This document shows positions 1 through 10,559 of a DNA stretch of 64,000 bases, piece by piece. The DNA is from Stomoxys calcitrans (taxonomy: Eukaryota; Arthropoda; Insecta; Diptera; Muscidae), in assembly GCF_963082655.1 (NCBI RefSeq), contig NC_081553.1, positions 152,440,941 to 152,504,940 of the forward strand, given 5' to 3'. The position numbers and the translations under genes are program-made. The notes under the pieces were generated by a model. It was not told where the DNA came from. It made no database searches and saw only the letters and a list, made by a program, of their open reading frames with translations. Position 1 is the stretch's first letter, and the number at the start of each line of letters is the position of its first letter.

Positions 1-255
1 GATTACTCCTAAGTATTTGACATTGTCAGATATCAAAATCGTCTTATTAAGGAAACGTGTTACGTCAAAATGGACCGCCTTCGTCTTCCTCGTGAACAGT
101 CATATTTCAGTCTTCTCTGGGTTAACATTAAGACCCCTGGGTCTATCCCAGTCATATGCCATATGCAAGACCCTTTCGGCCCTGCTCTGCATACCTGGTT
201 CGGATCCCGCAGTTGTCGCAGTTTGTTATGTTCTATCTTTCGTCTTTAACAGGCG
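1..255 (-). pseudogene. LINE family A, copy A1, C-terminal RT fragment
   Basis: Read on the minus strand this encodes the end of an RT palm/thumb region of family A: SAERVLHMAYDWDRPRGLN-like text, then NPEKTEICLFTRK and a phenylalanine/leucine-rich KTILISDNVKYLGV stretch. The same wording recurs at 15100-15300 plus and 42130-42310 plus, so this is one family. The piece runs off the left edge of the window. Its upstream half (endonuclease end and RT start) lies at 2640-3652; the Jockey copy at 250-2640 separates them. No catalytic residues are retained here. Inference: an older A copy split by a later Jockey insertion, with some bases lost at the junction near 250. Confidence 0.75.
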
Positions 256-379
256 ACGCGTGTCGTGTGGTCCTTGATCGCAATTGGGACATACATCTTG
301 CAAGTCCTCATCAATCCTTGCACTGTATGAATTGAGGCGGCGGCATCTGCCGGAACGTAATAAGGCCAGAACTACTCTG

Positions 380-1880
380 GTTTACCGGTGGAGGTAAATT
401 TCTTCATGTGCAACTGGAGGCGGTGGTTCTTCAAGAACTACATTCCCCCGGTAGCTATTTACTGCATTTGCTACCGTGTCTGCATGAATGTTGTCTACAT
501 CTGCATGACATACAGCTTGATCTAGAGGTTCTCTCTTGTAACGCCGAACCTCACGCTCTAGATCATGTAGACCTACCCTAAGGCTTCTGTGAGGTGGGTA
601 CCCATCCACAAGATGATGATTTGGATGGTCTCTGCGATAACAGACAAAAGGTATTGCTTAGACAGCACTGGTACGATTTTTGTCTCCTGATGGAGGTGTC
701 CTACATGAGAACTGAGGAGGCAGCCTGTCGCAGTATGAAGCGCGGAATTCTGACAGATTTCAATATTATTCCATTGCGTGTCACAGAGCTGACGAGACCA
801 CACTGGAGCTGCATAACTTACCACAGACCGGCCAATTGCTTTGTACGTGGTCAACAAGTTTTCATTTCTTTGACCCAAGTGCTGCCGGCAGGTAACTTGA
901 GGATTTTGTTTCTACTTTTGACTTTGTCGCAAATTGGCATGTGGGGAAATGTGTAAGAGCTGTCAAATGTCGCAATCATTTCTCCATCGCCAACACGTTC
1001 ATCGCAGTCAGTTGGTGGCAAATATCTTCAGATTTCTTGCAACGAAATATGAGGTTAGTTCGTTGAGGAAGACGTTCAACCTATCGCAGATGTCAATATT
1101 GGGTGGGGGCCCGTTGCCTTGACCGTACAATCGTACGCATATGATACGATCTCTATGCCGTCTGGAGGGGGTGGAATGGAGGATAGGCAGATGTTTCACT
1201 CTACGATGTTTCGAGTGGTTCACACATATAATTCGCGACCCAGCGTTTCAGGCCTGGCTGGAGGGAAGTGTTGGCGATGTCCTCAAGTAGTTTAGCATGG
1301 CTGATCGTGTCGAATGTCTTCGATTGGCCCAGTGCCACGAAGACCGTCCTATCACATGCCCTGGTTTGATTGAAGCCACGGCAAATGTGTGCGGTGATGA
1401 CACGCAAAGCAGTTGTTGTGCTATGCTGTCATCGGAATCCATGTTGTTGCACGGCGAATGGAAATTCTCCTACGAGGCTCTGAAGGAGTAATGCTACTTT
1501 GCTACTGATGAGAGAAAGGAGATCGGTCTGTACGACTCCTCCAAACTCGGGTCCTTTCCAGGCTTCAGTAGCGGGATCACTCTGCCCATTTTTCAGACAT
1601 CCGGAACTATAAGAGTGTTCAAAGACAGTAGTAATGTACTCAGCTCCAGGTTAATCCAGATTCTTCAGCATTAGTGTAAGAATTCCGCCGGGGCCCAACG
1701 CCTTGGATGAATGGCTCTCCTCCTTGCCATGTCACTCTCGGGATGCACAATAATTTGACGGTTGAACAACCTGGCGCATTTCATTGGATCAGTAACGGGT
1801 ACGTCGCCAAAAGTGACTGAGGTCCAGTAGACCACAGCTTGCCTAAACAGGTGCCTAAGATACATTGCTTCAAACATTCA
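380..1880 (-). pseudogene. J1 reverse transcriptase remnant
   Basis: Minus-strand pieces follow the Jockey RT order: a DPMKCARLFNRQ linker near 1790, HVITAHICRGFNQ and a degraded motif-A region near 1400-1290, LQPGLKRWVANYMC near 1270-1210, a DRLNVFLNELTSYF thumb piece near 1080-1010, LLTTYKAIGRSVVSYAAPVW near 860-790, and the C-terminal DLEREVRRYKREPL piece near 560-510. In motif A the first catalytic aspartate is replaced: the text reads VALGQSKTFDT where relatives have VALDLSKAFDT. The YADD box is not readable. The enzyme would copy element RNA at the nicked target; this copy is dead. Confidence 0.75.
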
Positions 1881-1979
1881 GCCTCAAATCCTGCCAGTTC
1901 ACTGAAGCAGCGATTGAAGCCAACCCAATCGGCCATCTTCCGAATGATAAACGTCCGGAGCTCAGAGGTTATGAAGTCG

Positions 1980-2640
1980 GGTGGTCCGGTCCCACAGAAA
2001 TGACGGTTTGCCGGGATACGTCTTTCAGGAGATCGGGGATGCAATGGATATGTTAAACGATCTGCTTGACCTCCTCGTAATCCTAGTTGGTGCATCCTCA
2101 TTCACCGTGCAAAACGTGGAGCCTTCAATCTGCTCTGCCAAAGCTATGCCCCGCTGGTCGTCATGAAATGTCATGAAATGTGATGCGCATTAAAGTACCC
2201 TAGAACCAGATGGTTATGACCAGTTATGTCTGGCTTGCAAGCCTGGCCGGTAATTGAGACACACCTTCCAACCGGCGGTTTGTACACATTGTATATCTCT
2301 ATCTCGGCAGTACCGGACCTGGCTGCTATCTCCATTTACTCCATGTAGGGGTCACTAGCGCCATACGCAGCCGAAGTGGGTCGCTGCGACCCATATGTTC
2401 TTCCGACGCTTGTGTCCCGCTGCTGTCTATGTTCGCACAGCACCTTGCAAGATATTCAGTGTGACTATTCTCCCGTAATAGTGTAAGGCCAGAGCAAGAT
2501 TGGAAATGTACCCACTACATGCACCCGCTACACCTCACCGACCGATAATGGAGGCGGTTCTGGCAAACCGAACAGGCACGGACCAGAAGCGTGCAGAGAA
2601 GGCACTCCGGGTTGTGACTCTCCCAAGACGAAAAAAGGAC
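1980..2640 (-). pseudogene. J1 zinc finger and endonuclease remnant
   Basis: The minus-strand text begins with a finger-like series of cysteines (CLLC, CSVC, VRCSGC and a following W-H pair) around 2640-2480. Endonuclease text follows, with YNVYIPPVGRC near 2300-2270 and a piece equivalent to DDQRGIALAEQI with STFCTVNEDAPT near 2170-2095. In intact relatives these lie before and within the APE-type endonuclease that nicks target DNA. Stops and frame changes break it into at least three pieces, so no protein can be made. Placement of the finger with J1 rather than A1 is inferred from the sudden loss of A similarity near 2640. Confidence 0.6.
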
Positions 2641-3652
2641 CACTCTTACCTCCTGCCAGGCTTTCGGAGTATATGCAAGTCCTAGGCACGATGTGAAAAT
2701 GGTGGCCAGATGGGGCACCAGATAGTCGGCCTCCTTCTGTAGTAACGGCGGAAATATTAAATCAGATCCGAGTGACTTAAATGGTTTAAAGATCCTCAAG
2801 GCTTCCTTGACCATAAATTCTGTTATAATAAGCCTTCATTATTCACAGATTCCGGTGTCTCCGTAAGTCCTGTCGTATCATGTAGAAAATGCTTTTTATC
2901 AAAAACCTCAACATGTCCTCTGTTGTCTCTCATTCCAACGTCGTCTCCTATCGTTTCAGTTTGGACATCGATTTTTGAGAGAAACTTTTTCATCTTGGCG
3001 GCGTCATTAACGCTTTCGACCTGGTCGCAGAATATTTTACCGGAGGCAAGTTTTACCGCTCTGGTAATCTTATTGTATGCCTTGAACTGTGTGTAATACA
3101 CATCCCAATAAAATTCCGCTTTTATGACGTACTTTGTTATAACGTATGCGGACCTCTTTTCCAATATTGCGAATCTCCCTGGTCATCCAGGGTTTTTCTT
3201 GGACTGATTTCCTTTCTTGAAGATGATAACTATCTTCGAAAGACTTCATTGGTGTAGTCGTCAATGTCTTCTATGCTTCGACAATCTAAATTATCTTGCC
3301 CAAGTCTTCTTCTGAGTAGTGATCCGAATTTTGGCCAGTTGGTTTTCAACTTATTTGGAAAGTTATTCTAAACCTAATGTGGCGATGGTCAGAAAAGGAG
3401 TGCTCCATGGAGACCCTCGAATCATGAACCTCATCGATTAGATTTTCCGAACATATTGTCACATCTAAAACCTCCTCCCTAGTCCTATTAACAAAGATAG
3501 CGGTGTTACCAATATGAATAGGTCGGAATTATTCAAGAATTCTGTCAGGGCTTGGCTCCGCTTATTAATGGTGGTACAACCCCACGAATTGTGGTGATAG
3601 TTCTATAACTCATATTCTGTCTGTTTTGCCTTCCTCACCAGCCGTTTTGTGT
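2640..3652 (-). pseudogene. LINE family A, copy A1, endonuclease end to RT start
   Basis: Minus-strand family A coding remnant. From 3652 downward it reads the end of the endonuclease (RLVRKAKQT, then a mutated SWGCTTINKRSQALTEFL), the region VLDVTICSENLID, the endonuclease-RT linker with EKPWMTREIRNIGKEVR near 3190, and the RT N-terminus KEALRIFKPFKSLGSDLIFPPLLQKEADYLVPHL near 2810-2700, up to AWQEVRVV near 2650. The RT then stops abruptly where J1 begins. The 5' side is truncated near 3652, so ORF1 and the endonuclease start are absent. The matching order in copies at 13.7-16.7 kb and 29.7-32.5 kb supports the family assignment. Confidence 0.75.
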
Positions 3653-3659
3653 AAAACAT

Positions 3660-4096
3660 TCTAATTTAATTTAGATCAACTGTTATTATAGTTGCTGTTG
3701 TTGTAACCACATTTTCTTGTGGAAAGGGCGATCCACGTCAAGCTCCTGTAGATGAGCAAGCTCGTTCCGGTACAAAGGACCGATCGCCGCGGGAACAGGG
3801 TGGCCATTGGTTATTTAAAGGCGCCAATTACTCGCCTTGTGATATCGAGCATCATAGGCACTCAGTATTTGTGCAAGAGGCGTTGCCACCCGACCTCTCA
3901 CTGAGACTCTCCACTCGATACCGCTGATTTTCCGCGACTGCAATTTCAGCTACTCCGTATGGAGCATTCCACTATCCGCAACCTGTGGACGGGCCCGGTA
4001 GCTTGCAGCTAAGCTTCTCGTGACAGCAATGAACACCACATAGATCCGAACTCAATGTTCCAGCTTGTGTGGTGCTCACAGCTATCCTGAGCCGGG
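3660..4096 (-). repeat. Repeat with a (CAA)n-type tail
   Basis: A moderately GC-rich block stands out from its AT-rich flank. Read on the minus strand it ends in ACAACAACAGCAAC, the kind of simple tail left by some non-LTR retroposons. A second element end with the same style of tail is at 51660-51731 plus. No long open frame was found. Whether it is the 3' end of a LINE, a SINE or something else cannot be told from this window. It abuts the 5' truncation point of A1. Confidence 0.4.
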
Positions 4097-4160
4097 AGTA
4101 TTATTATAGTATTCTAAATTGGCCAATTCAAAATAGTATTATTATAGTATTCTAAATTGG
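4097..4160. repeat. Exact 26-bp direct duplication
   Basis: The 26 bases at 4097-4122, beginning AGTATTATTATAGTATTC, recur exactly at 4135-4160, with 12 bases between. This could be a simple slippage duplication or a footprint left beside a lost insertion. Confidence 0.8.
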
Positions 4161-4930
4161 TCGAAAGGACTGGTTTAATTTTTAGCTGGAAAATTCGACG
4201 ATTTAAACTATTTTTTTTTTTTTCAAAACTATATTTTTTTAATAATATTGAGTATATTTCATTTATAAGCAAAATACACAGAATAAATGCAAATCTTGGT
4301 TAATCGGTCCTATAACGGAATTTGTATTATTAATAAACTATAAATAAACCAATAAATAAACTTGCGCTTATGACAAGCTGAATAGTTCAATTAAAGCTGA
4401 ATAAACCAATTTATTGGAAATCGTTAATTCATTCAAAAAAACGTTTAACTGGCTTAATACAAGTTAATAATATATATTTTTCCAAAAACAAATAATTTTT
4501 TACTTCAGTCGATTAATTGAGAATGAAATATTATAAAAAATGATGTGTTGCACTAAAAAAGTTTGTCTTTTTATTAAAAACAAAAATCTAATCATTTTTA
4601 GAAAACTTGAGGATCTTCATGGTACAGCAAAGCATAACTATATCGATCTCAATCCTCAGCATAGTCTTTCAGTTTTTATATGGACACTGTCTAGAAGTCG
4701 AAAAAATCCATGTAAATTTTTTAAACGGTGATTGCCTCAGGGACGTACACAGGGGTGTAAGGACCATCGGAACTGAACCCGATGCCTGTAGCCTTCAAAG
4801 TGAACGGACGTACTTTTGCACACGCGCATTAAAATTTCTAAATCAATAGAACGAACTACGGTTTTTTTTCTCACAACGAATTTTTCGGTCATTTACCACA
4901 TCTCTAACAAAAAAAAAAAAAAAAAAAAAA
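4161..4930. other. AT-rich spacer with a poly(A) run, no gene seen
   Basis: About 770 bases of AT-rich DNA. The block 4730-4910 is less AT-biased. A run of more than 20 A residues lies at about 4909-4931, directly before element E; it may be the tail of an older retroposon or mark the E target. Short open frames around 4540-4850 show no recognised motif. Confidence 0.5.
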
Positions 4931-4958
4931 AAGTTAAAGTATCAAGCATACTGTGAAC

Positions 4959-6023
4959 ATGTCATTTTTACAAGTGCAAGTTAATAATAATTGTAGTCAA
5001 TGTTCTACCAAAATAAAATCAATAAATTTTGTGCGCTGCTTCAATTGTGATAGACAATTCCATTTCAGCCCATGTTGCTCTCTTACAGAGATTTCCTATA
5101 AGAGCATGGGGCAAACGAAAAGAAAGGAATGGAAATGTCATAGCTGTGACCCAAGAGCAAAGTCGCCTACGAGCACATACATTCGTATAAACAACGATGA
5201 AATCGAAACTCAACAAACAGAAGAAAATAATATCCAACAACAAGCTTCTAAACAACAAAGAGAATGCTATGGTGATGAGGAAACTGCAAGCAAACGATTT
5301 AAAAACATAACACCAACCACATCACTAAGCGAAGAAATAACAACGCAAAAAAAAGACATATCTGACTTAAAGTCAGGCATGATCGAAATGCAAAACTGTA
5401 TAAAACAACTAACAACAAACATAACAATGTTCTGTGCGGAGATAAAAGAACACATTGCTGATATAAGCAGAAATGTAGCAACAATAACAACACAAATTCA
5501 CGAACTACAAGTGAGAGACCAAGAGAAGAGCGAAAAAATAAAAGAGCTTAATGAAAGAGTAGAGAAGTTAGAGCAGAAAGCATTAGAAAAAAATATCGAA
5601 GTCGGCAATGTTTGCAATGAGAACTTAGAAGTGAGTGAGGTGTTAAAACAAATCAGTGAAAACATAGGTGTTGCTATAAACAACACTGACATAAACAGAG
5701 CATATAAAATAAAGAGAAAAAATAAAATAGTTGTGGAATTTACAACTCTTAGTAAAAAAATTGAAATTATGAGCAAAATTAAGAGACATAGGGTGGAAAT
5801 AAAAACACGAGATGAGGAAAACAACACCATTTACTATGTAAATGATGAACTAACTGAGCATAATAAACGACTCTTGTGGCTGGCGAAAATGAAAGCCAAA
5901 GAATCTAAATGGAATTATGTGTGGGTAAAAAATGGGAATATCTATGCTCGTAAAAATGAAAATTCCTCCTTCACTATAATAAAAAATACATCCGATATTG
6001 AAAATATAACTGCGGCAAATTAA
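4959..6023 (+). CDS. Element E ORF1: PHD-finger, coiled-coil RNA-binding-type protein
   Basis: An intact frame of 354 residues from the ATG at 4959; an in-frame GTG at 4953 is an unlikely start in a eukaryote. Residues 12-63 form a C4HC3 PHD-like finger: C12-x2-C15, C27-x2-C30, H35, C39/C40, then W58-x-C60-x2-C63. A hydrophilic Gln/Asn-rich stretch follows. Residues about 125-215 show a heptad-like coiled coil (ISDLKSGMIEMQNCIKQL and on to LNERVEKLEQ). The C-terminal part, about 215-340, is basic and resembles the nucleic-acid-binding end of LINE ORF1 proteins. Known role of the class: it binds element RNA in a ribonucleoprotein with ORF2. It sits 169 bases before ORF2 on the same strand and in the same A-rich base style. 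Confidence 0.8.
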   Translation: MSFLQVQVNNNCSQCSTKIKSINFVRCFNCDRQFHFSPCCSLTEISYKSMGQTKRKEWKCHSCDPRAKSPTSTYIRINNDEIETQQTEENNIQQQASKQQRECYGDEETASKRFKNITPTTSLSEEITTQKKDISDLKSGMIEMQNCIKQLTTNITMFCAEIKEHIADISRNVATITTQIHELQVRDQEKSEKIKELNERVEKLEQKALEKNIEVGNVCNENLEVSEVLKQISENIGVAINNTDINRAYKIKRKNKIVVEFTTLSKKIEIMSKIKRHRVEIKTRDEENNTIYYVNDELTEHNKRLLWLAKMKAKESKWNYVWVKNGNIYARKNENSSFTIIKNTSDIENITAAN

Positions 6024-6192
6024 AGTAAAAACATATGTGTATATATCGTAAAGTTTATAAAAGAAAAAGCTTCCAAATTTAAACAAAAAAATAAAAGACT
6101 ATCTACAGAGATTAGTAACAACCCTAGCCACAACAAAGCACTAATAAATAAAATCTTGAAATAAATATATCTGAAATTATAAAGAAATTGAA

Positions 6193-8827
6193 ATGAATTA
6201 TACTGAGGAAATATTAAATAGTTTTAACGACATGGACACGAAATATCTAAATTATAGTATGAGTATATGTAGTATGTATCTAAATATTAGGTCATTAAGG
6301 AAAGATTTTCTGGCTTTCATAACCAATATATGGAAAATAATCAATAAAGTTCAAATAATAATATTAACTAAAACAAATATTTGTGATGATGAAAATCAAT
6401 ATTGTTTAATCGATGGTTTCAATGCAATATTCCGAAACAGGGAAGGAAAAGGTGGTGGAACTGCAATATATATACGAAGTGATATACTATATAAAGAAAT
6501 ACAAATCAAAATGGAATCGGCAGAAGTAACACAAATTAATATTACAACAACAAAGAATAATAAAACCACAATCATACCAATATATCGGCCACCTAATAAG
6601 AAGGTTAAAACATTTTTACAAGAATTAGAAAAACTCTTATATGGAATTAATAGACAGAATGAATTAATAATTACGGGTGATGTAAATATTGATATAAAGA
6701 AAAACAATAATACTACAAGCAACTACTTAAATATCCTATCATCCTATGGCTTACAATGTATGATAAACGAAGTTACCAGAGAAGACAATAGCAATCAATC
6801 AATGACATGTATTGACCTTTTATTCGCAAGGTGGGATAAACAATTTGTTCAAGCTTATGCAGCAATAATTAGAATAGATATATCGGATCATTTTGCAATA
6901 TTTGGAAGCGTTAACGAAACAAAATCGTTATTGAATCACACACAAGACAGACAGACAAACGAAACTTCTACGATTAACATCTCCAAAGTCAACCAACAAA
7001 TAAATGACACAGACTGGGAACGAATAATCATTTCATCCAATAATACAAATGAACTGTTTAACAATATCTACAAAACATTCAATGATATCTATACAAATTC
7101 AACAAGCCAACAAACAAAACATAAAAAAAGAAATCCACACCCTTGGCTCAATGAGCATATATTAAAATGTTGTAGTATAAAAAACCATTTATATAAAAAA
7201 TGGACAAAAAACAAAAACAACAAAATAAACGAAAAAATATACAAAAATTTCAATAATAAACTAAATAAAACAATAACCAAAGCTAAAAATGATTATTATT
7301 ATCGCCAATTTTTAATAAATCGAAACAATATACGAGGTACTTGGCAAATCATCAATAAAATCACCGGTAAGAAGACGGAAAACTTAAATGATACAATAAA
7401 AAGAAACTTTAAAGATGAATCACTAAAAGATATAACCGAAAACTTTGCCCTAAAATTCAATGAAAATGTTCTAAAAATAGTTCACTCATGCTCAATAACC
7501 ACATTAAATGCAAACGCGGAAAATATAATCAACAACTCACTTTATATAGAATACGCGACTGAAGAAGAAATTAATAACATACTGAAGACCTTGAATATAA
7601 GAAAAAGTGCAGGAATAGATAATATACGAGCAGTGGACTTAAAAAACCATGCCAATTTGTTAACACCAATAATAACAAAACTTATTGATGGAAGTATTAG
7701 TGAATCGTCCATACCAAACATAATGAAACAATCCATTATAAGACCAATTTTTAAGAGCGGCGAAAAAACAGATTACAATAACTATCGACCGATAGCTATT
7801 CTACCAGTCGTTGAAAAAGTATTAGAGGAAATCATTGTAAGAAGACTAAACAGTTTTTTAAAGAAATACAACATCATAAACAAACAGCAGTATGGGTTCA
7901 AAAAAGGAAAAAATATAAACCAACTCCTGGGTTACTTCTTTAATCACATCAATGAATCACTGGACCAAAACAACAATTGCTTAGCGTTATTCATCGACTT
8001 TAGCAAGGCCTTTGACATATTGCCTCATGACAAAATGGATAGAAATGCTCGAAAGGAGCGGTATCAGAGGACTCACATTAAGGTGGTTTGCAGACTACCT
8101 CTCATCCAGAACGTTTTGTGTTAAAATAAGTAACACAAGCAGTAGTATGTTGAATGCTCCATACGGTGTACCACAAGGTTCGAAACTTGGTCCAATCCTG
8201 TACATCATCTACTCAAATGAGATGGTACGTCAACTTAAAAACAGCACCGCGTTCACATACTCAGACGATACAGCCATTGTAGTATGCAACAAGTCATTGA
8301 ATACTGCAATAAAAACGCTGCAAAACGAGCTGGATATAATCACTAGATGGTGTCACGATAGCGGCTTAATCATAAACTCATCTAAAACCAAAGTAATGCA
8401 CATCAGACCAAAAAGTATACCAAAATCAAATATTCATATCATATATCACGACACAGAATGTCTACATAAAAATTGCAATGCAGTTAGCTTACATGACAAG
8501 TGCAATGGCAAATGCAGTACAGAACTCGAGCTAGTGGAAACCTATAAATACCTTGGAGTTCATTTGGACGACGGTTTTAAATGGAAAGTACATATACAGC
8601 ATCTGCAAAAGAAACTACGACAATCAGCCTACGCACTATATCATCTCGGTAACTGTGCTCCATATCATGTGATAAAACAGGCCTATTTTTCATTAGTCGA
8701 GTCACATCTTCGTCATGGGGTCACAGCATGGGGGAATGCGAGATGTTGCAGGCTCATTCAAACAGCGCAAACCCGGATAGTGAAACTCATAAACAAATTA
8801 ATCAAAGAATATTACTTAAATAATTAA
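6193..8827 (+). pseudogene. Element E ORF2: APE endonuclease plus reverse transcriptase, one frameshift
   Basis: The first frame, 6193-8124, holds the endonuclease and half the RT; the second, to 8827, holds the rest. Numbering from the ATG at 6193: NIRS near residue 32, GDVNID at 162-167 and the SDH box at 231-233 are kept. The catalytic-glutamate motif reads ILTKTNI, with Lys60 (codon 6370-6372, aaa) where relatives have Glu. RT text runs IRKSAGIDNIRAVDL, IIRPIFKSG, NYRPIAIL, QYGFKKG, then motif A FIDFSKAFD at residues 600-608. A one-base shift near 8030-8036 moves the reading to frame 2, which continues GVPQGSKLGPILY, YSDD at 8258-8269, and KYLGVHLDD. YSDD replaces the usual YADD. Function of the class: target nicking and target-primed reverse transcription. 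Confidence 0.85.
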
Positions 8828-9042
8828 CCAAAAACAATGAAGTATACAGGCAATTTGGCCAACCTATGTATGTAATAACATCACAGATCTTAACTTATTC
8901 TCACAAACAAGCTATTTAATGCTTCGTGGGACGTAATTTATAATGAAATGTAAAATTTGTTTATCTAATATCAATTTGTTTATCTTATATGAAATAAATA
9001 ATAAATAATAATAATAATAATAAAAAAAAAAAAAAAAAAAAA
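8828..9042 (+). other. Element E 3' UTR and A-rich tail
   Basis: About 165 bases of AT-rich 3' UTR after the ORF2 stop lead into TAA repeats from about 9000 and then a poly(A) run ending near 9042. This is a typical 3' terminus of a retroposed LINE. The following sequence, CCCTCCTCCG, is flank. Confidence 0.75.
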
Positions 9043-9091
9043 AACCCTCCTCCGAAATAATTTTTTCTAAGGAAAAAATTAATATAAAATT

Positions 9092-10045
9092 TATTTTTTC
9101 AAGTTTTTTGCCTGTTAGGGCGGGATCAATAAATTTTACAATTTTCTCTATCGATGGTCGGAGATGCAAATGGAAAATGAAAGCCAAAGATAGCAATGCA
9201 CACCAACCACTATGGAACGCGTTTCGTCTTTGGTTAGAATACTTTTCAACCATATTAGGTGTGATGGCTTCAAGGGCCGTGCGTTGGTATGTTGTATTTG
9301 AATCGTATTAAATGCGAAAACGCATCTATGATACAATTACCACATTAACCAAGCTCGACAGCCCTGCTTGTTAGCAGTACTTTTTCTAATGCATTTATTT
9401 TTGTGTAATGGCAGCCATTCTGTCTGTGGTAAATACACTTCTTCCGTACCACACATGATTTTGTTCATCTGTTGGAAGTTGTATTGATGGCTTCGAACGC
9501 TAAGACAACGGTAATGGTTCTCGCTATTGCTCCGTGTGCCGAGGTTCGAATTCTGGCCCGGCTCTGCCGAACTTTTCATTTTTCAAGTTTTTTGCCTGTT
9601 AGGGCGAGATCATTAAATTTTACAATTTTCGTTTGTTTCTCTTTCGAGACGAGCTCAACGATCGGAGATGCAAATGGAAAGCCAAAGAAAGCAACACACA
9701 CCAACCACTATGGGACGCGTTTCGTCTTTGGTTAGAAGACTTTTCAACCATATTAGGTGTGATGGCTTCAAGGGCCGTGCGTTGGTATGTTGTATTTGAA
9801 TCGTATCAATTACGAAAACGCATCTATGATACAATTACCACATTAACCAAGCTTGACAAACCTGCTTATAAGCTGTACTTTTTCCAATGCATTTATTTTT
9901 GTGTAATGGCAGACATGCTGTCTGTGGTAAATTACACTTCTTCCGTACCACACATGATTTTGTTCATCTGTTGGAAGTTGTATTGATGGCTTCGAACGAT
10001 AAGACTACGGCAATAGCTCTCGCTCAGGTTCGAACCACAGTAATA
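9092..10045 (+). repeat. Tandem duplication, two ~485-bp units
   Basis: Two direct copies: unit 1 about 9092-9577 and unit 2 about 9578-10045. Shared landmarks include AAGTTTTTTGCCTGTTAGGG at 9101 and 9586, the block containing TTGGTTAGAA and TTTTCAACCATATTAGGTG, and ATGATTTTGTTCATCTGTTG. Unit 2 has a short extra segment (CGTTTGTTTCTCTTTCGAGA) absent from unit 1. Near the end of each unit is a GGTTCGAA core, resembling a tRNA-type B box, so part of the unit may be tRNA-derived. No protein is recognised; short open frames are in the same relative place in both units and look like chance. Confidence 0.8.
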
Positions 10046-10559
10046 TTCGCTAACGACGAAACTTCAGCACATGCTCCCGCGAATTTATTTTTTAAAGACA
10101 AAATTTCTTTAAAAATTTTTTTAAAGAAAACATTTTAATTAAACTTTTTTTAAAGGCAACATTATATAAAAAAATACTTAAGACAAAATTTTTGTGATTT
10201 TTTAAGGACTAAATTTAATCGAAAACTCTCTAAGAACAACCTAACCTCAGGATTATTTTTTAAAGTCAAAATTTGAATAAAATTTTGCATTTGGTGACAC
10301 TACATTTTGCATTTTGAAATTAATTATATTTTATTCACATTTTTTAAGTCTTTTTATTACGCTTATCTGTCCCAAACAACATTTTTAAAAATTTTGTCTA
10401 TAGATAAGTTTAATTTTAGAAGACAACATTTAACCTCATTACGACTGACCCTCGTTTGTCTTATCAGATTGTGATGAAATTTGATATATTCATAATTTAA
10501 GAAATTTATATCGACTTACCTATTTTTTTATTATTTTGAATTTTCTAAATTGAATAAGT
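10046..10559. other. AT-rich spacer, nothing recognised
   Basis: Homopolymer-rich AT DNA with repeated TTTTTTAAAG-like words and no coding frame or element end that I can identify. Confidence 0.5.

Larger units (their letters stand above)
250..2640 (-). mobile_element. Jockey-clade LINE copy J1, inserted in family A
   Basis: A broken non-LTR retrotransposon on the minus strand. From its 5' side it holds a cysteine-rich finger (about 2640-2480), endonuclease pieces (about 2300-1980), a linker (about 2000-1670), RT pieces (about 1410-570) and a C-terminal tail ending in a CPNCDQGPHDT-like cysteine/histidine motif near 300-260. It has no RNase H, as expected for Jockey-type elements. Many frameshifts and stops are present. 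The 3' UTR and poly(A) tail are missing: the reading passes straight into A1 sequence near 250. Its base composition is more GC-rich than the surrounding AT-rich DNA. Confidence 0.8.
4931..9037 (+). mobile_element. CR1/L2-like LINE, element E, nearly intact
   Basis: The best-preserved element in the window. It has a short leader, ORF1 (4959-6023), a 169-base gap, ORF2 with APE endonuclease and RT (6193-8827, one frameshift), and a 3' UTR ending in a TAA-repeat and poly(A) tail at about 9000-9042. The sense strand is strongly A-rich, unlike the GC-richer A, B and Jockey copies, so it is a different lineage. ORF1 with a PHD-type finger plus coiled coil is a layout known from CR1/L2-related LINEs; the exact clade is inferred. 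The 5' boundary is uncertain and no clear target-site duplication was found. Confidence 0.8.

Noticed and set aside
4909..4931. Poly(A) as the 3' end of a processed pseudogene
   Set aside because: No recognisable transcript-like sequence lies upstream; could equally be target-site A-richness before element E.
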